Positions 27,141-36,353 of a stretch of DNA of 64,000 bases are shown in pieces. The DNA comes from Allobosea sp. Tri-44 (GTDB taxonomy: Bacteria; Pseudomonadota; Alphaproteobacteria; Rhizobiales; Beijerinckiaceae): assembly GCF_004123845.1 (NCBI RefSeq), contig NZ_NBDP01000030.1, positions 372,001-436,000 on the forward strand, given 5' to 3'. The notes beneath the pieces are model-generated. The model made no database searches. It was not told the DNA's origin and saw only the letters and a program-made list of their open reading frames with translations. How positions within the stretch are numbered: position 1 is the first letter of the stretch; the number at the start of each line of letters is the position of its first letter. Made by a program: the position numbers and the translations under genes.

Positions 27141-30100
27141 ATGACCCGGCAGAACAAGCTCCAGGATCCGACCGAAGCAGCGATGTCGGCGATCGAGGAG
27201 GCGCTGAGGCTCGACCCGTCGAAGACCGAGGGGCCGGCTTCTACCGAGCCGAAGCTGCCAGCGACGGGCGAGAACGAGCTCAGGATCGATCTGCCGCGCG
27301 TCGAAAGCGCTGCTGTCACGCAGGCAGCCGCGGAAGCTGCGCCAGAAGCACCGACCGCCCCGCCCCGCCCCGCCATCGCGCCCGACACCAGCCGCGTCGC
27401 CAATGACGACCGCCGGGATTCCTCTTCACTCGTCCAGGCCTTCGCCGTCCGTCCCTCCGGCCGGCCCTATTGGCTCGCGGTCCTGGCCACCCTCGCCTGG
27501 CTCGGCGGCGTCGGTTTCACGCTCGTCAGCCGCTATGGTTCGTTCACCGAGGGCCTGCCGGCCGGCATGGCCGCCTGGGGACCCGGACAATGGGCCCTGC
27601 TCGCCTTTGGCGCCGGCACGCCCGTCGTCTTCTTCTTCGTACTGGCGGCGCTCTATCGCCGGACCCAGGAGATGCGGCTGGTCTCGCGCGCGATGACAGA
27701 AGTCGCACTGCGCCTGGCCGAGCCCGAGGTCGTTGCGACGGATTCCGTCCTGTCGCTCAGCCAGACCATCCGCCGCGAGGTCGCCGCCATGGGCGACGGC
27801 ATCGAACGCGCGGTCGCGCGTGCCGGCGAACTCGAAACAATCGTGCGCGGCGAGATCGCCACGCTCGAGCGGGCCTATGCCGACAACGAGATCCGGTTGC
27901 GCTCGCTCATCGACGAGCTGGTGAACCAGCGCGAATCCGTCGTCGGCAATGCCGAGCGCGTCAAATTCGCGATCAGCGGCGCGCATGAGAGCATCAGCAA
28001 GGATCTCGAAACCGCCAGTCGCTCGATCGCCGACGCCGTCGCCGAGGCTGGCGAGCGCGTCACCTCGCGCCTGACCGACAAGGGCGACCAGATCACGCTG
28101 GCTCTCGGACATGCCGGCGAGCGCATGGTCGACGAGATCAGCGGCCGCGGCAGCGATCTGGTCGAGCGCCTGCAATCGACTTCGCATGATGTCAGCGAGC
28201 GCATGACGAATGCGAGCCAGTCGGTGACCGCCTTGCTCGACAACCGCGCCCAGGAGATTGCGGGCTCGCTGGAGCGCACCGGCGCCGTGCTCACCGAGGG
28301 TCTGACCGCCGGCGCCCGCGACGTCACCCGCGCCATCAGCGAGACCGGCGCCCAGGTCGTCGAGTCGCTGGCGAGCCGCGCCGAGACCGTCAACGATACA
28401 CTGCGCAACACCGGCGATACGCTCGCCCAGGAGATTTCGCAGCGCGGTGCCACCGTCGCCGAGCGCTTCGAGCAGAGCGGGCGCACCCTCGTCGAGCTGT
28501 TCGACGAGCAGAGCGGCAGCCTGAGCCGCCGCCTGACCGAGACCGGCGAGACGCTGCGCAATACGATCAGCAGCGAGGGCGACAGCGTCACCACCCGCCT
28601 CGCCGAAGTCGGCCGCGGCGTGCACATGCTGCTTGGCAAGCAGAACGAGCTCGTCGTCAGCCGCATCCAGGAAGCCGGCGATACCGTCCATGGCCTGATC
28701 GCCAGCCAGGGTGAGACACTGGTCGAAAAGCTCTCCGGCACGGTCCAGACCGTCGACACCTTGCTGAGCGAGAAGACCGATTCGATCGTCCTGCGCTTCG
28801 ACGAGGCCAGCAAGGGCCTGCACAGCCTGATCGGCGAGCGCGGCGAAGAGCTGACCGCGCGGATCTCCGCTGTCGGCGCGACCGTGCACAGCCTGTTCTC
28901 CGAGGAGGCGAGCAGCCTCGTCACCCGCCTTTCCGACGTCGGCCACGAGGTGCGCAGCACGATCGGCGAGCAGGGCGACCACCTGGTCGGCCGTCTCTCC
29001 GAGACCGGGCAGCGCCTGCAGGAGGCGATCAGCGAGCGCGGCGACGGGCTGGTGCTGCGCATGGCCGAGATCGGCCAGGGTGTCGAGCACGCGATCGGCG
29101 AGCGCGCCGACAGCATCGTCGCGCGCGTGTCGGATGCGGGCCGCAGCGTCGAAAACGTGATCGGCGAGCGCGGCGACAGTCTCGTCGCCAGACTGTCCGA
29201 CAGCACCGAGGAGATTCACCGGACGCTCGGCGACCGTGCCGAGGGCATCGTCGCCCGCGTGGCCCATGCCGGCCGCGACGTCGAGGCTGCGATCGGCGAG
29301 CGTGGCGACGGGCTCATCGCCCGGCTGTCGGAAGTGGCGCGCGAGGTCCACGCCACCATCGGCGAGCGCGGCGACAGTCTGGTCGCGCGCCTGTCGGATG
29401 TCGGCACCGAGGTCCACACCGCGATCGGCAGCCAGCGCGAGACGCTGGTGACGCAGCTCACCGATGCCGGCGCCAGCGTGCGCAACCTGCTCATAACCGA
29501 GGGCGAAGCGCTCAGCGGCCGCGTCATTGCGACTGGCCAGGACATGCAGGAGCTGCTCTCCGGCCAGAGCCAGGCACTGGTCACCCGCGTCGCCGATGTC
29601 GGCCGCTCGGTGCACGGCCTGCTGGCCGAGCGCGGCAACGCGCTGATCGACCGGCTGGCGGATGCGAGCGGGACCGCGCATCAGCGGCTCGACGAAACCG
29701 GCGAGGCGCTCGCCGCCAAGATCCTCGCCGCGAGCGAGACGGCGAAATCCGTCATCGACAACCAGCACACCGGCTTCATCGCCCGCCTCGGGCAGGCAGG
29801 AGACGAGGTCGGGGCCCTGCTCGGCACCCAGCGTGACGCGATCGTCGCCGGCCTCACCGCGACCGGCCGCGAGGTCCATGGGCTCATCGGCGAGCAGAGC
29901 CAGACGCTGGCCAGCCGTCTCGACGAGGCCACCAAGGCTCTGTCCGATGCGATCAATGTCGACGGCCGCGAGATCGCCGACCGCGTCACCGAGGCGGCGA
30001 CCGCGCTGCGCGGCACCTTCACGACCGAGGCCGAGCGTGCCAGCAGCCTGCTCGCCGCCACCGGCAAGGACGTGGTCATCGCGCTGACCCAGCAGGGAGG

Positions 30101-33100
30101 CCGCGTCAACCAGGCGCTCGCCGCCAACGCAGAGTCGCTGCTGCGCTCGGTCGATGCGCGCTCACAGGCGCTCAACGAATCGCTCGCCAGCAAGCATGAC
30201 TCGCTGAACCGCCTCTTCGACGTCCAGGGCCGCGAGATCGAAGCCACGATCGGCGCCCGCCTCGGCGCCTTCGAGGAGATCATCGTCACCCGCGGCGGCA
30301 CGCTGGCCGCCAAGCTCGGCAACGACGCCCGCTCCTTCACCGATTCGGTGACGCTGCGTCTCGGCCAGGTCGAGAAGCTGCTTGGCGAGGAAGGCCAGGC
30401 GCTGGCCGAGCGGATCGGCGAGCGCTCGCAGCACGCCGCCGAGACCATGATGGCGCGCACGCAGGAAGCGGCCGCCACCATGGAGACCCAGATCAAGATC
30501 TTCGAGGATCGCTCCAGCGCCAAGAGCTCCGAGATCGCGACCTCGCTCGACGGGCTCATCGCCCGCATCGACGGCAATCTCGGTGCACGCGCCAACGCCC
30601 TTAACGAGGCGCTGGTCGAGCGCACGGTCGATATCGCCCGGGTCATGGCCGAGGGCGGGCGCGAGGTCACCCGCGCGCTGACCGCCAAGGCCGACGAGAT
30701 CGGCGAGATCGTCACCACCAAGAGCGAGGCGCTGACACAAACGCTCGCCGAGAAGGCCGACAGCATCAATGCGACGCTCGGCGGGCGTGCCCTCCAGATC
30801 GCCGATACGCTCGATCAGAGCGTGGCGCGGTTCGAGGAGCGCGTCGTCAACCGGCTCGACACGGTCTCCGGCACGCTCGATGCGCGCGGCACCCAGATCG
30901 CCCAGACGCTGCAGGGTACTGCGGATTCGGTCTCCGTTTCGCTCGGTGCCCGCACCGAGGAGCTGCGTGCCCTGTTCGACGGTAAGGGTGCCGGACTGAT
31001 CACCTTGCTCGACGAGCGTGGCAATCAGATCGTCCAGACACTGCAAGGCACCTCGGACTCGATCGCCGGCTCGCTCAACGCCCGGACGGAAGAACTCCGT
31101 GCCCTGTTCGAGGACAAGGGCTCCGGCCTGGTCAACCTGCTCGACCAGCAGGGCAACCAGATCGTCCGGACGCTGCAGGAGAAGTCGGACGGCATCGCCG
31201 CCGCGCTATCCGAGCGCTCCGACGAGCTGCGCGCAGTCTTCGACGAGCGCGGTGGCGGCATCCTCAACGCGCTCGGCCACCGCGGCAGCCAGATCGCCCA
31301 GATCCTGCAGGAGCGGTCGGACGGCATCGCCACCGCCCTCTCCGGACGGACAGAGGAATTGCGCGCCCTGTTCGACGAGCGTGGCGGCGACATCCTGAAT
31401 GTGCTGGACCAGCAGAGCCGGCATCTGACCCGGACCCTGGCGGAACAGTCGGAAGGGATGAACTCCTCGCTGACCGCACGGACCGAGGAAATCCGTGCGC
31501 TGTTCGACGAACGCGGCAACGGCGTGATCGACGCGCTCGGCCAGAAGGGCGCCGCCCTCGCCGGCCAGTTCGCCAGCATCGGCGAGGCCCTGGTCAAAAA
31601 CATCGAGAACCGTGGCGGCTCCGTGGTCGCCAGCCTGCGCGAGCGCGGCACCGAGATGAGCCAGGCGCTCGACCTTGCCTCGGGTGCGCTGCGCGAAACG
31701 ATCGAGAGCGGCACGAACCAGTCGGTCGAGGCGCTGCTCAAGACCAATGAGCAATTGCGCAGCGAGCTCGGCAGCATGCTGGGCCGCCTCGGCGAGGCCA
31801 ACAAGCTGATGCAGCAGATCGTCACCGGCGCGAACAAGAACCTCGCGGCGGTCGAAGGCAGCCTGTCGGGCCGCGTCGAGGAGCTGCAGACCGTGCTCTC
31901 GACGGTGGTGCAGGAGACCAACCGCACCTCCGAGCAGGTCGCGAGCCAGATCGCGACGCTGAAGGGCTACTCGGAAGGCACGCTGCGCGACACCGTGGCG
32001 CTGATCTCCCGGATCGACGAGCAGGGCTCGGCGATGACCGAGACCTCGCAAACCAATGCCGCGGCGCTTAACGCCGTCGCGCAGCGGCTCGAGCAGGTCG
32101 AGGCTCGCGTCGGCAATGTCCTGGCCGACCGCAAGGAGGCGCTGGAGCACCTGCACGGGCTGATCTCGACACGCACAGACGACATCGAGCAGATCACCCG
32201 CTCCTTCTCGTCGGCGCTCGACGATTCGCTCAGCAACGCCGAGACGCGCACCCGCCAGCTCAGCACCGTGCTCGGCGACGCGGCCGAGTCGACCAACAGC
32301 GCCATCGCCCAGCAGTTCGACTCGATCCGCGCCGCCAGCGGCCGCGAGCGCGAGGCGACGGCACTGGCGCTTCGGGCGGCCTATGAAGAGGTGGTGAACG
32401 AGGTCTCCGGCGAGTTCGCCAAGGTCACGGAGCGCTTCCAGAGCGCTGCCGAGGACATGCGGTCGATGTCAGCAGAGATCCATCGCGAGCTCGAGACGAC
32501 CCGCACCGAGCTCAAGAAGGGCGTGCTCGAGCTGCCGCGCGAGACGCAGGAATCGACCGCCGCCATGCGCCGCGTCGTCGCCGACCAGATCAAGGCGCTC
32601 AACGAGCTGACCGAGATCGTCTCGCGCTCCGGCCGCAGCACCGACGTTGCACGCCCGCAGGGCGAGCGGCGGGCAGTCGCCTATCAGCAGCCAATGCCCG
32701 TAGCCAGCGCTTCGGTCGCCGTGCAGAGCGCGCCGGTGCTGACCGAGCCACTGCGGGCCTCGATCGACCCGACGCCGGAACCGGCAAGGGCTGCGCCGCA
32801 AGCGCAGGTTCAGGCGCGCCCTGCCCCCGAGCCCGCGCGGCCCGAGGTCCAACGCGCCGAGCCAGTGCGCCGGCCCGCGGCCGAACCTGCCCCGGCAAAG
32901 TCGGGCTGGCTCTCGGACCTCCTGAGCCGAGCCTCGCGCGACGACAGGGCGCCCGAGGCCTCCAAGCCAACGGCGCACAGTATCGAGAAGCTCGATTCGC
33001 TCTCGGTCGACATCGCCCGGATGATCGACCATGACGCCGCCGTCGAGCTCTGGGAACGCTACAAGCGCGGCGAGCGCAACGTCTTTACCCGCCGGCTCTA

Positions 33101-33320
33101 CACCCTGCAGGGCCAGCAGACCTTCGACGAGATCCGGCGCAAATACCGCCGGGACGCCGAGTTCAAGGAGACGGTCGACCGCTATATCGAGGAGTTCGAG
33201 CGCCTGCTCGGCGAAGCGGCCAAGGACGACCGCGACTCGATGGTGGCGAAGACCTACCTGACCTCGGAGACCGGCAAGGTCTACACCATGCTGGCCCATG
33301 CCAGCGGGCGCTTCGAGTAA
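27141..33320 (+). CDS. rgsE: Giant apolipoprotein-like repeat protein, growth pole ring (GPR/RgsE) homologue
   Basis: A 2059-residue protein. After a Pro/Ala-rich cytoplasmic N-terminus come two hydrophobic helices at about 110-130 and 150-172. A long helical body follows: residues about 311-1069 are 34 units of 22 residues plus one half unit of 11, then five 44-residue units near 1271-1490. A Pro-rich linker leads to a conserved C-terminal domain with LDSLSVDIARMIDHDAAVEL and FTRRLYTLQGQQTFDEI. Size, membrane placement and apolipoprotein-like repeats match Agrobacterium GPR (about 2100 residues), called RgsE in Sinorhizobium, which forms a ring at the growing pole and is needed for polar growth and rod shape. 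That role is transferred by resemblance. It is a single-gene transcript closed by a terminator. Confidence 0.8.
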   Translation: MTRQNKLQDPTEAAMSAIEEALRLDPSKTEGPASTEPKLPATGENELRIDLPRVESAAVTQAAAEAAPEAPTAPPRPAIAPDTSRVANDDRRDSSSLVQAFAVRPSGRPYWLAVLATLAWLGGVGFTLVSRYGSFTEGLPAGMAAWGPGQWALLAFGAGTPVVFFFVLAALYRRTQEMRLVSRAMTEVALRLAEPEVVATDSVLSLSQTIRREVAAMGDGIERAVARAGELETIVRGEIATLERAYADNEIRLRSLIDELVNQRESVVGNAERVKFAISGAHESISKDLETASRSIADAVAEAGERVTSRLTDKGDQITLALGHAGERMVDEISGRGSDLVERLQSTSHDVSERMTNASQSVTALLDNRAQEIAGSLERTGAVLTEGLTAGARDVTRAISETGAQVVESLASRAETVNDTLRNTGDTLAQEISQRGATVAERFEQSGRTLVELFDEQSGSLSRRLTETGETLRNTISSEGDSVTTRLAEVGRGVHMLLGKQNELVVSRIQEAGDTVHGLIASQGETLVEKLSGTVQTVDTLLSEKTDSIVLRFDEASKGLHSLIGERGEELTARISAVGATVHSLFSEEASSLVTRLSDVGHEVRSTIGEQGDHLVGRLSETGQRLQEAISERGDGLVLRMAEIGQGVEHAIGERADSIVARVSDAGRSVENVIGERGDSLVARLSDSTEEIHRTLGDRAEGIVARVAHAGRDVEAAIGERGDGLIARLSEVAREVHATIGERGDSLVARLSDVGTEVHTAIGSQRETLVTQLTDAGASVRNLLITEGEALSGRVIATGQDMQELLSGQSQALVTRVADVGRSVHGLLAERGNALIDRLADASGTAHQRLDETGEALAAKILAASETAKSVIDNQHTGFIARLGQAGDEVGALLGTQRDAIVAGLTATGREVHGLIGEQSQTLASRLDEATKALSDAINVDGREIADRVTEAATALRGTFTTEAERASSLLAATGKDVVIALTQQGGRVNQALAANAESLLRSVDARSQALNESLASKHDSLNRLFDVQGREIEATIGARLGAFEEIIVTRGGTLAAKLGNDARSFTDSVTLRLGQVEKLLGEEGQALAERIGERSQHAAETMMARTQEAAATMETQIKIFEDRSSAKSSEIATSLDGLIARIDGNLGARANALNEALVERTVDIARVMAEGGREVTRALTAKADEIGEIVTTKSEALTQTLAEKADSINATLGGRALQIADTLDQSVARFEERVVNRLDTVSGTLDARGTQIAQTLQGTADSVSVSLGARTEELRALFDGKGAGLITLLDERGNQIVQTLQGTSDSIAGSLNARTEELRALFEDKGSGLVNLLDQQGNQIVRTLQEKSDGIAAALSERSDELRAVFDERGGGILNALGHRGSQIAQILQERSDGIATALSGRTEELRALFDERGGDILNVLDQQSRHLTRTLAEQSEGMNSSLTARTEEIRALFDERGNGVIDALGQKGAALAGQFASIGEALVKNIENRGGSVVASLRERGTEMSQALDLASGALRETIESGTNQSVEALLKTNEQLRSELGSMLGRLGEANKLMQQIVTGANKNLAAVEGSLSGRVEELQTVLSTVVQETNRTSEQVASQIATLKGYSEGTLRDTVALISRIDEQGSAMTETSQTNAAALNAVAQRLEQVEARVGNVLADRKEALEHLHGLISTRTDDIEQITRSFSSALDDSLSNAETRTRQLSTVLGDAAESTNSAIAQQFDSIRAASGREREATALALRAAYEEVVNEVSGEFAKVTERFQSAAEDMRSMSAEIHRELETTRTELKKGVLELPRETQESTAAMRRVVADQIKALNELTEIVSRSGRSTDVARPQGERRAVAYQQPMPVASASVAVQSAPVLTEPLRASIDPTPEPARAAPQAQVQARPAPEPARPEVQRAEPVRRPAAEPAPAKSGWLSDLLSRASRDDRAPEASKPTAHSIEKLDSLSVDIARMIDHDAAVELWERYKRGERNVFTRRLYTLQGQQTFDEIRRKYRRDAEFKETVDRYIEEFERLLGEAAKDDRDSMVAKTYLTSETGKVYTMLAHASGRFE
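28071..30347 (+). repeat. 66-base periodic repeat region inside the giant gene
   Basis: Translation in frame gives 34 consecutive 22-residue units, each starting with a hydrophobic residue and often [IL]GERGD. A single 11-residue half unit lies at 28203-28235. No unit gains or loses a residue elsewhere. Units are diverged in sequence, so the phase has been kept by selection on the protein rather than by recent duplication. Confidence 0.9.
30951..31610 (+). repeat. Five 132-base tandem repeats inside the giant gene
   Basis: Units begin at 30951, 31083, 31215, 31347 and 31479, each encoding 44 residues that open with R[TS][ED]E[LI]RA[LV]F[DE]. They are more alike than the 22-residue units and look like a later duplication of two 22-mers. 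Confidence 0.9.
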
Positions 33321-33343
33321 GTGCCAGTTCAGGAACGATGAAC

Positions 33344-33374
33344 AGAAAGGCCGCCGATTGGCGGCCTTTCTTAT
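33344..33374 (+). terminator. Rho-independent terminator of the giant gene
   Basis: Arm AGAAAGGCCGCC (33344-33355), four-base loop, arm GGCGGCCTTTCT (33360-33371), ending in T-rich sequence. It lies 23 bases after the stop codon. Confidence 0.88.
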
Positions 33375-33384
33375 AGGGGAAGCC

Positions 33385-33716
33385 GTGGAGCGCAACGATG
33401 CCAATGATCAGCTCTGGCGAGGATGCCGCCTTGGCTGCTGGTCCTGGATATCCACCGGCGTTTTTGCGACAGTCGTCGTTCCGTTATTGAAATACGGATT
33501 CGGCACGCACTGGCTCTACGCGCTTCTGGCCGTTCTAGATCACGCTGCGTTTGGACGGAATCGTCCAAACGCAGATAACGTGATCAATTCTAATAGTTTA
33601 GAGCATGCTTGGCGCGAAAAAACGTTGCCACTTTTTCGCAGCATGCTCTAGGCGCCCTCTTCGTATCGGGCTGGTGGCTGCGGCGCCGCATCCATCGTCC
33701 TACCCCGCCGAACTGA
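33385..33716 (+). pseudogene. Small membrane-protein gene split by a palindromic repeat
   Basis: A GTG at 33385 with an AGGGGA site starts a frame that reads WISTGVFATVVVPLLKYGFG and on to LLAVL at 33537. It then runs into a palindromic repeat and stops at a TAG at its far end. If bases 33538-33650 (113 bases) are removed, the codon CTA joins GGC at 33651. The frame continues as GALFVSGWWLRRRIHRPTPPN to a TGA at 33714-33716. The restored product has 72 residues with two hydrophobic segments and a basic tail. Both the exact frame restoration and the CTA at each junction support an insertion. Function of the intact form is unknown. Confidence 0.65.
33538..33650. repeat. 113-bp palindromic repeat inserted in a small gene
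   Basis: It contains two hairpins: GCGTTTGGACG pairing with CGTCCAAACGC inside a GATCACG...CGTGATC frame, and TAGAGCATGCT pairing with AGCATGCTCTA. A CTA triplet stands at both junctions (33535-33537 and 33648-33650), as a short target duplication would leave. The style matches short interspersed elements common in Hyphomicrobiales genomes. It carries no gene of its own. Confidence 0.7.
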
Positions 33717-33757
33717 GCAACATGATCGACCGGGACAGCTAATCGAGGCTAGCCCCG

Positions 33758-34357
33758 TCAGCGCGCCCAGCGGGCGATCTGGATCAGCACCTGCGACAGT
33801 GCCTGGTCGAGCGCTTGCGCCGCCCCTGCCCCGTCAGCGCCGGCGGGCACGCGCGCCGAGAATAGTCTGGCGCGCTGGACCTTGCCGCTGCGATCGCCGA
33901 CCAGCTTGGCGGTGATCTCGACCACGGCCGCACCGCTCGCAGCATCGACGTTGAAGCTGCGGATGTCGGTGTTGAGCTGGAGGTCGGGAACGATGCGTTC
34001 GCCCGGCCGGCCGACGGCGGCGATGCGGCTGCCGTTCTCGAAGGTCTGGATCAGACGGGCCTGCACCAGTTTCGGCACCCGGTCGGCCCATTGCGCCCCG
34101 CCGAGGAAAGAGAGGGCACCGGCCGAGTCCTTGACGATCAGGCGGTCGGAATCCAGCGCCTGGACGGTCGAAGGCTCGGCGACAATCAGCACGCCTCCTG
34201 ATCCGCCGATGCGGCCGAAGTCGCGCGGGGCCGAGAGATCGTAGGTGGTCGGCGTCGCGCCGCCGCCGCAACCGGCTAGCAACAATGCGCCTACAGCTGC
34301 CAGGGACAGGGCGCGCAGACGACCGTAAAGCAGCGAGGGCGGGGTCAGCATGATCAT
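33758..34357 (-). CDS. ABC-type transport auxiliary lipoprotein (PqiC/MlaC-side component)
   Basis: A 199-residue lipoprotein: the signal helix ends in the lipobox LLLAGCGGG with the lipidated Cys. The body (DFGRIGGSGGVLIVAEPS, WADRVPKLVQARLIQTFENG, LDQALSQVLIQIARW) matches the ABC transport auxiliary family (DUF330/PqiC). It would sit in the periplasm anchored to the inner face of the outer membrane. It is the last gene of the MCE operon and probably bridges lipids to or from the MlaD-type ring. Confidence 0.87.
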   Translation of the reverse strand: MIMLTPPSLLYGRLRALSLAAVGALLLAGCGGGATPTTYDLSAPRDFGRIGGSGGVLIVAEPSTVQALDSDRLIVKDSAGALSFLGGAQWADRVPKLVQARLIQTFENGSRIAAVGRPGERIVPDLQLNTDIRSFNVDAASGAAVVEITAKLVGDRSGKVQRARLFSARVPAGADGAGAAQALDQALSQVLIQIARWAR

Positions 34358-34363
34358 ATCGAG

Positions 34364-35497
34364 CTAGCGCGATCCACCATATTGCGGAAGTGGCGGACGG
34401 CCGCCGAAAATGAACTGCTGGGGATTACGCTCGAGATTGCGCAAAGTTCGATTTAAATCGGAAAGAGTGCGCTTGCCATCGGAGGCCAGCGACTCGATAT
34501 CGCGCAATCCAGGGCCGGTGAAGCGATTGATGCCGGTGGTGATCTCGGCGGTGCGCTTGTCGAGATTGTCGGCCAGGGCGCGGATCGACTTGGCCGCGCT
34601 GGCAACCTCGGCGAAGGCGCCCTGGCCGTCCTGCGTGTTCAGGAAGGACTGCGCCGCCTTGAGCACGCCTTCGACCTGATCGGCGGCGCGGTTGAGCTTG
34701 TCGGTGATCGAGGCGACGTCGCTGACCGCCTTCGACACGTCGGCGCTGGAGCCGCCCAGCGCCGCGGTGAACTTGTCGATGTTCTCGACGATGCCGGTGA
34801 TCTTCTTCTGATCGATCGAGCGGACAACCCCGGTCAGCTCCTCGCTCAGCGTGCCGAGCTTCTGCGACAGCGGCGCGATCGTATCGGCAATCTGGCCGAA
34901 GCTGGACATCAGCTTGTCGATGCTGTCGGAATTATCACCCAGAGCCTTGGAGAACTTCTCGACATTGCGCACGGTGTTGCTGATCGAGCCGGAATTTTCC
35001 TTGATCAGCCCGTCGACACTGCCCAACACCTCATCGGCCTTCTTCGCGACATTGCGGACCGTCTCGATGATGTCCTGCAGTTCGGAACGCTCGGCGCTAA
35101 TGGTCGGCAGCGCCTCGCCGGGCTTTGCCAGCAGCACTGCGGCATCAGGCTCGCCGCCGATCAGCTGCAAGGCAACGACGCCGGCGAGCCCCTGCGCCTC
35201 GATGCGGGCACGGGTATCGACACGCAGCGGCGTGGTGTTCTCGACCTCGATCACACCGAAGATGCGGCGCGGATCGTCAGGCTGCAGGCCAATCTGCTTG
35301 ACCTCGCCGACGCGCAACCCGTTGAAGAGCACGCTCGATCCGCGTCCAAGGCCGGTGACGGTCCCCGTGAAGATCACGCGGACATCCTGCTTGCGCCCGC
35401 CGCCGCCGCTGCCGAACCAGTAGACGAAGCCGAACATCGCCGCGATCACCGCGAGAGTGAAGAGGCCGACCAGAGCGTAGTTCGCACGGGATTCCAT
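34364..35497 (-). CDS. MlaD-family MCE-domain protein
   Basis: A 377-residue protein with one N-terminal membrane helix (ALVGLFTLAVIAAMFGFVYW). The MCE domain covers about 38-120 (VRVIFTGTVTGLGRGSSVLF and the later GLAGVVALQLIGG). A long helical tail rich in DK/SD repeats ends in a Pro-rich tip. Six copies are expected to form a periplasmic ring that passes phospholipids between the membranes. Operon order permease, ATPase, MCE protein, lipoprotein matches the Mla system of alphaproteobacteria. Confidence 0.92.
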   Translation of the reverse strand: MESRANYALVGLFTLAVIAAMFGFVYWFGSGGGGRKQDVRVIFTGTVTGLGRGSSVLFNGLRVGEVKQIGLQPDDPRRIFGVIEVENTTPLRVDTRARIEAQGLAGVVALQLIGGEPDAAVLLAKPGEALPTISAERSELQDIIETVRNVAKKADEVLGSVDGLIKENSGSISNTVRNVEKFSKALGDNSDSIDKLMSSFGQIADTIAPLSQKLGTLSEELTGVVRSIDQKKITGIVENIDKFTAALGGSSADVSKAVSDVASITDKLNRAADQVEGVLKAAQSFLNTQDGQGAFAEVASAAKSIRALADNLDKRTAEITTGINRFTGPGLRDIESLASDGKRTLSDLNRTLRNLERNPQQFIFGGRPPLPQYGGSR

Positions 35498-35506
35498 CGC
35501 GGGCGG

Positions 35507-36340
35507 TCAGGTCCTCGTTCGATCCTCAGGCAGCCGGGCGCGTGCCCGCTCCCCGCCGAAATACGCTTTGAGCCAGGGATGATCGGACGCCAGCATGGTG
35601 GCGAGCGGACCAACCGCGATGACACGCTTGTCCGCCAAGGCAGCAATCCTGTCGCAGGCTACATATAGACTATCGAGGTCATGGGTTACCATGAACACCG
35701 TCAAGCCCAAAGTCTGCTTGAGTGTCATGATCAGCTCGTCGAATTCGGCAGCGCCGATCGGGTCGAGGCCCGAAGTCGGCTCGTCGAGGAAGACGATCTC
35801 GGGATCGAGCGCCAGCGCCCGGGCGAGCGCGGCGCGCTTGATCATGCCGCCGGACAGTTCCGAGGGCGTCTTGTCGGCGGCATCGGGCTTCAGCCCCACC
35901 ATCTCGATCTTGAGCATGGCGAGTTCTTCGAGCAGACCCGGCGAAAGCTGGAGATATTCCCGCATCGGCACCTGGATGTTCTGCTTGACGGTGAGCGCCG
36001 AGAACAAGGCGCCCTGCTGGAACATCACGCCGAAACGGCGTTCGAGCCGGCGCCGGCCGCGCGGATCGAGCTTGTCGACATTTTCGCCGAAGACCTCGAT
36101 CGAGCCGCGCTGCTTGCGCACGAGACCGAGGATCGTGCGGGTCAACACGGATTTGCCCTGACCGGAGCCGCCGACGAAGCCGAGAATCTCACCGCGCATC
36201 ACGTCGAGATCGAGCCCGTCCATGATCACCTTGTCGCCGAAGGCGACCTTGAGATCACGAACGCGAATCACGGCCTCGGGTTCCTGCCCGGCCGCATCCT
36301 GCGGCCCGCGCGGACCAGCCTGAGAGGGTTTGTCGAGCAC
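35507..36340 (-). CDS. MCE-system ABC ATP-binding protein (MlaF-like)
   Basis: A 277-residue ATPase. Walker A is GGSGQGKSVL, the MlaF-type form with Ser-Gly-Gln-Gly-Lys-Ser. The signature is LSGGMIKRAALARAL, Walker B IVFLDEPTSGLDP, and the switch His lies in VFMVTHDLDSL. It powers the MlaE permease encoded just upstream in the transcript. A GNAT-like or STAS partner MlaB is replaced here by the STAS domain fused to the permease. Confidence 0.93.
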   Translation of the reverse strand: MLDKPSQAGPRGPQDAAGQEPEAVIRVRDLKVAFGDKVIMDGLDLDVMRGEILGFVGGSGQGKSVLTRTILGLVRKQRGSIEVFGENVDKLDPRGRRRLERRFGVMFQQGALFSALTVKQNIQVPMREYLQLSPGLLEELAMLKIEMVGLKPDAADKTPSELSGGMIKRAALARALALDPEIVFLDEPTSGLDPIGAAEFDELIMTLKQTLGLTVFMVTHDLDSLYVACDRIAALADKRVIAVGPLATMLASDHPWLKAYFGGERARARLPEDRTRT

Positions 36341-36353
36341 CGGGCGCTCCCCC

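Noticed and set aside
27426..29879. 817-codon minus-strand open frame opposite the giant gene
   Set aside because: It is the complement of the 22-residue repeats and shows the same periodicity; no start or ribosome site supports it.
29094..30150. Short-period repetition that could suggest a CRISPR array
   Set aside because: The 66-base periodicity is coding, without constant repeats and unique spacers, and no cas gene is present.
33298..33651. Open frame read straight through the palindromic repeat as an intact gene
   Set aside because: Its second half is encoded by the inverted repeat. Removing the repeat gives a better membrane protein, so I treat it as a split gene.
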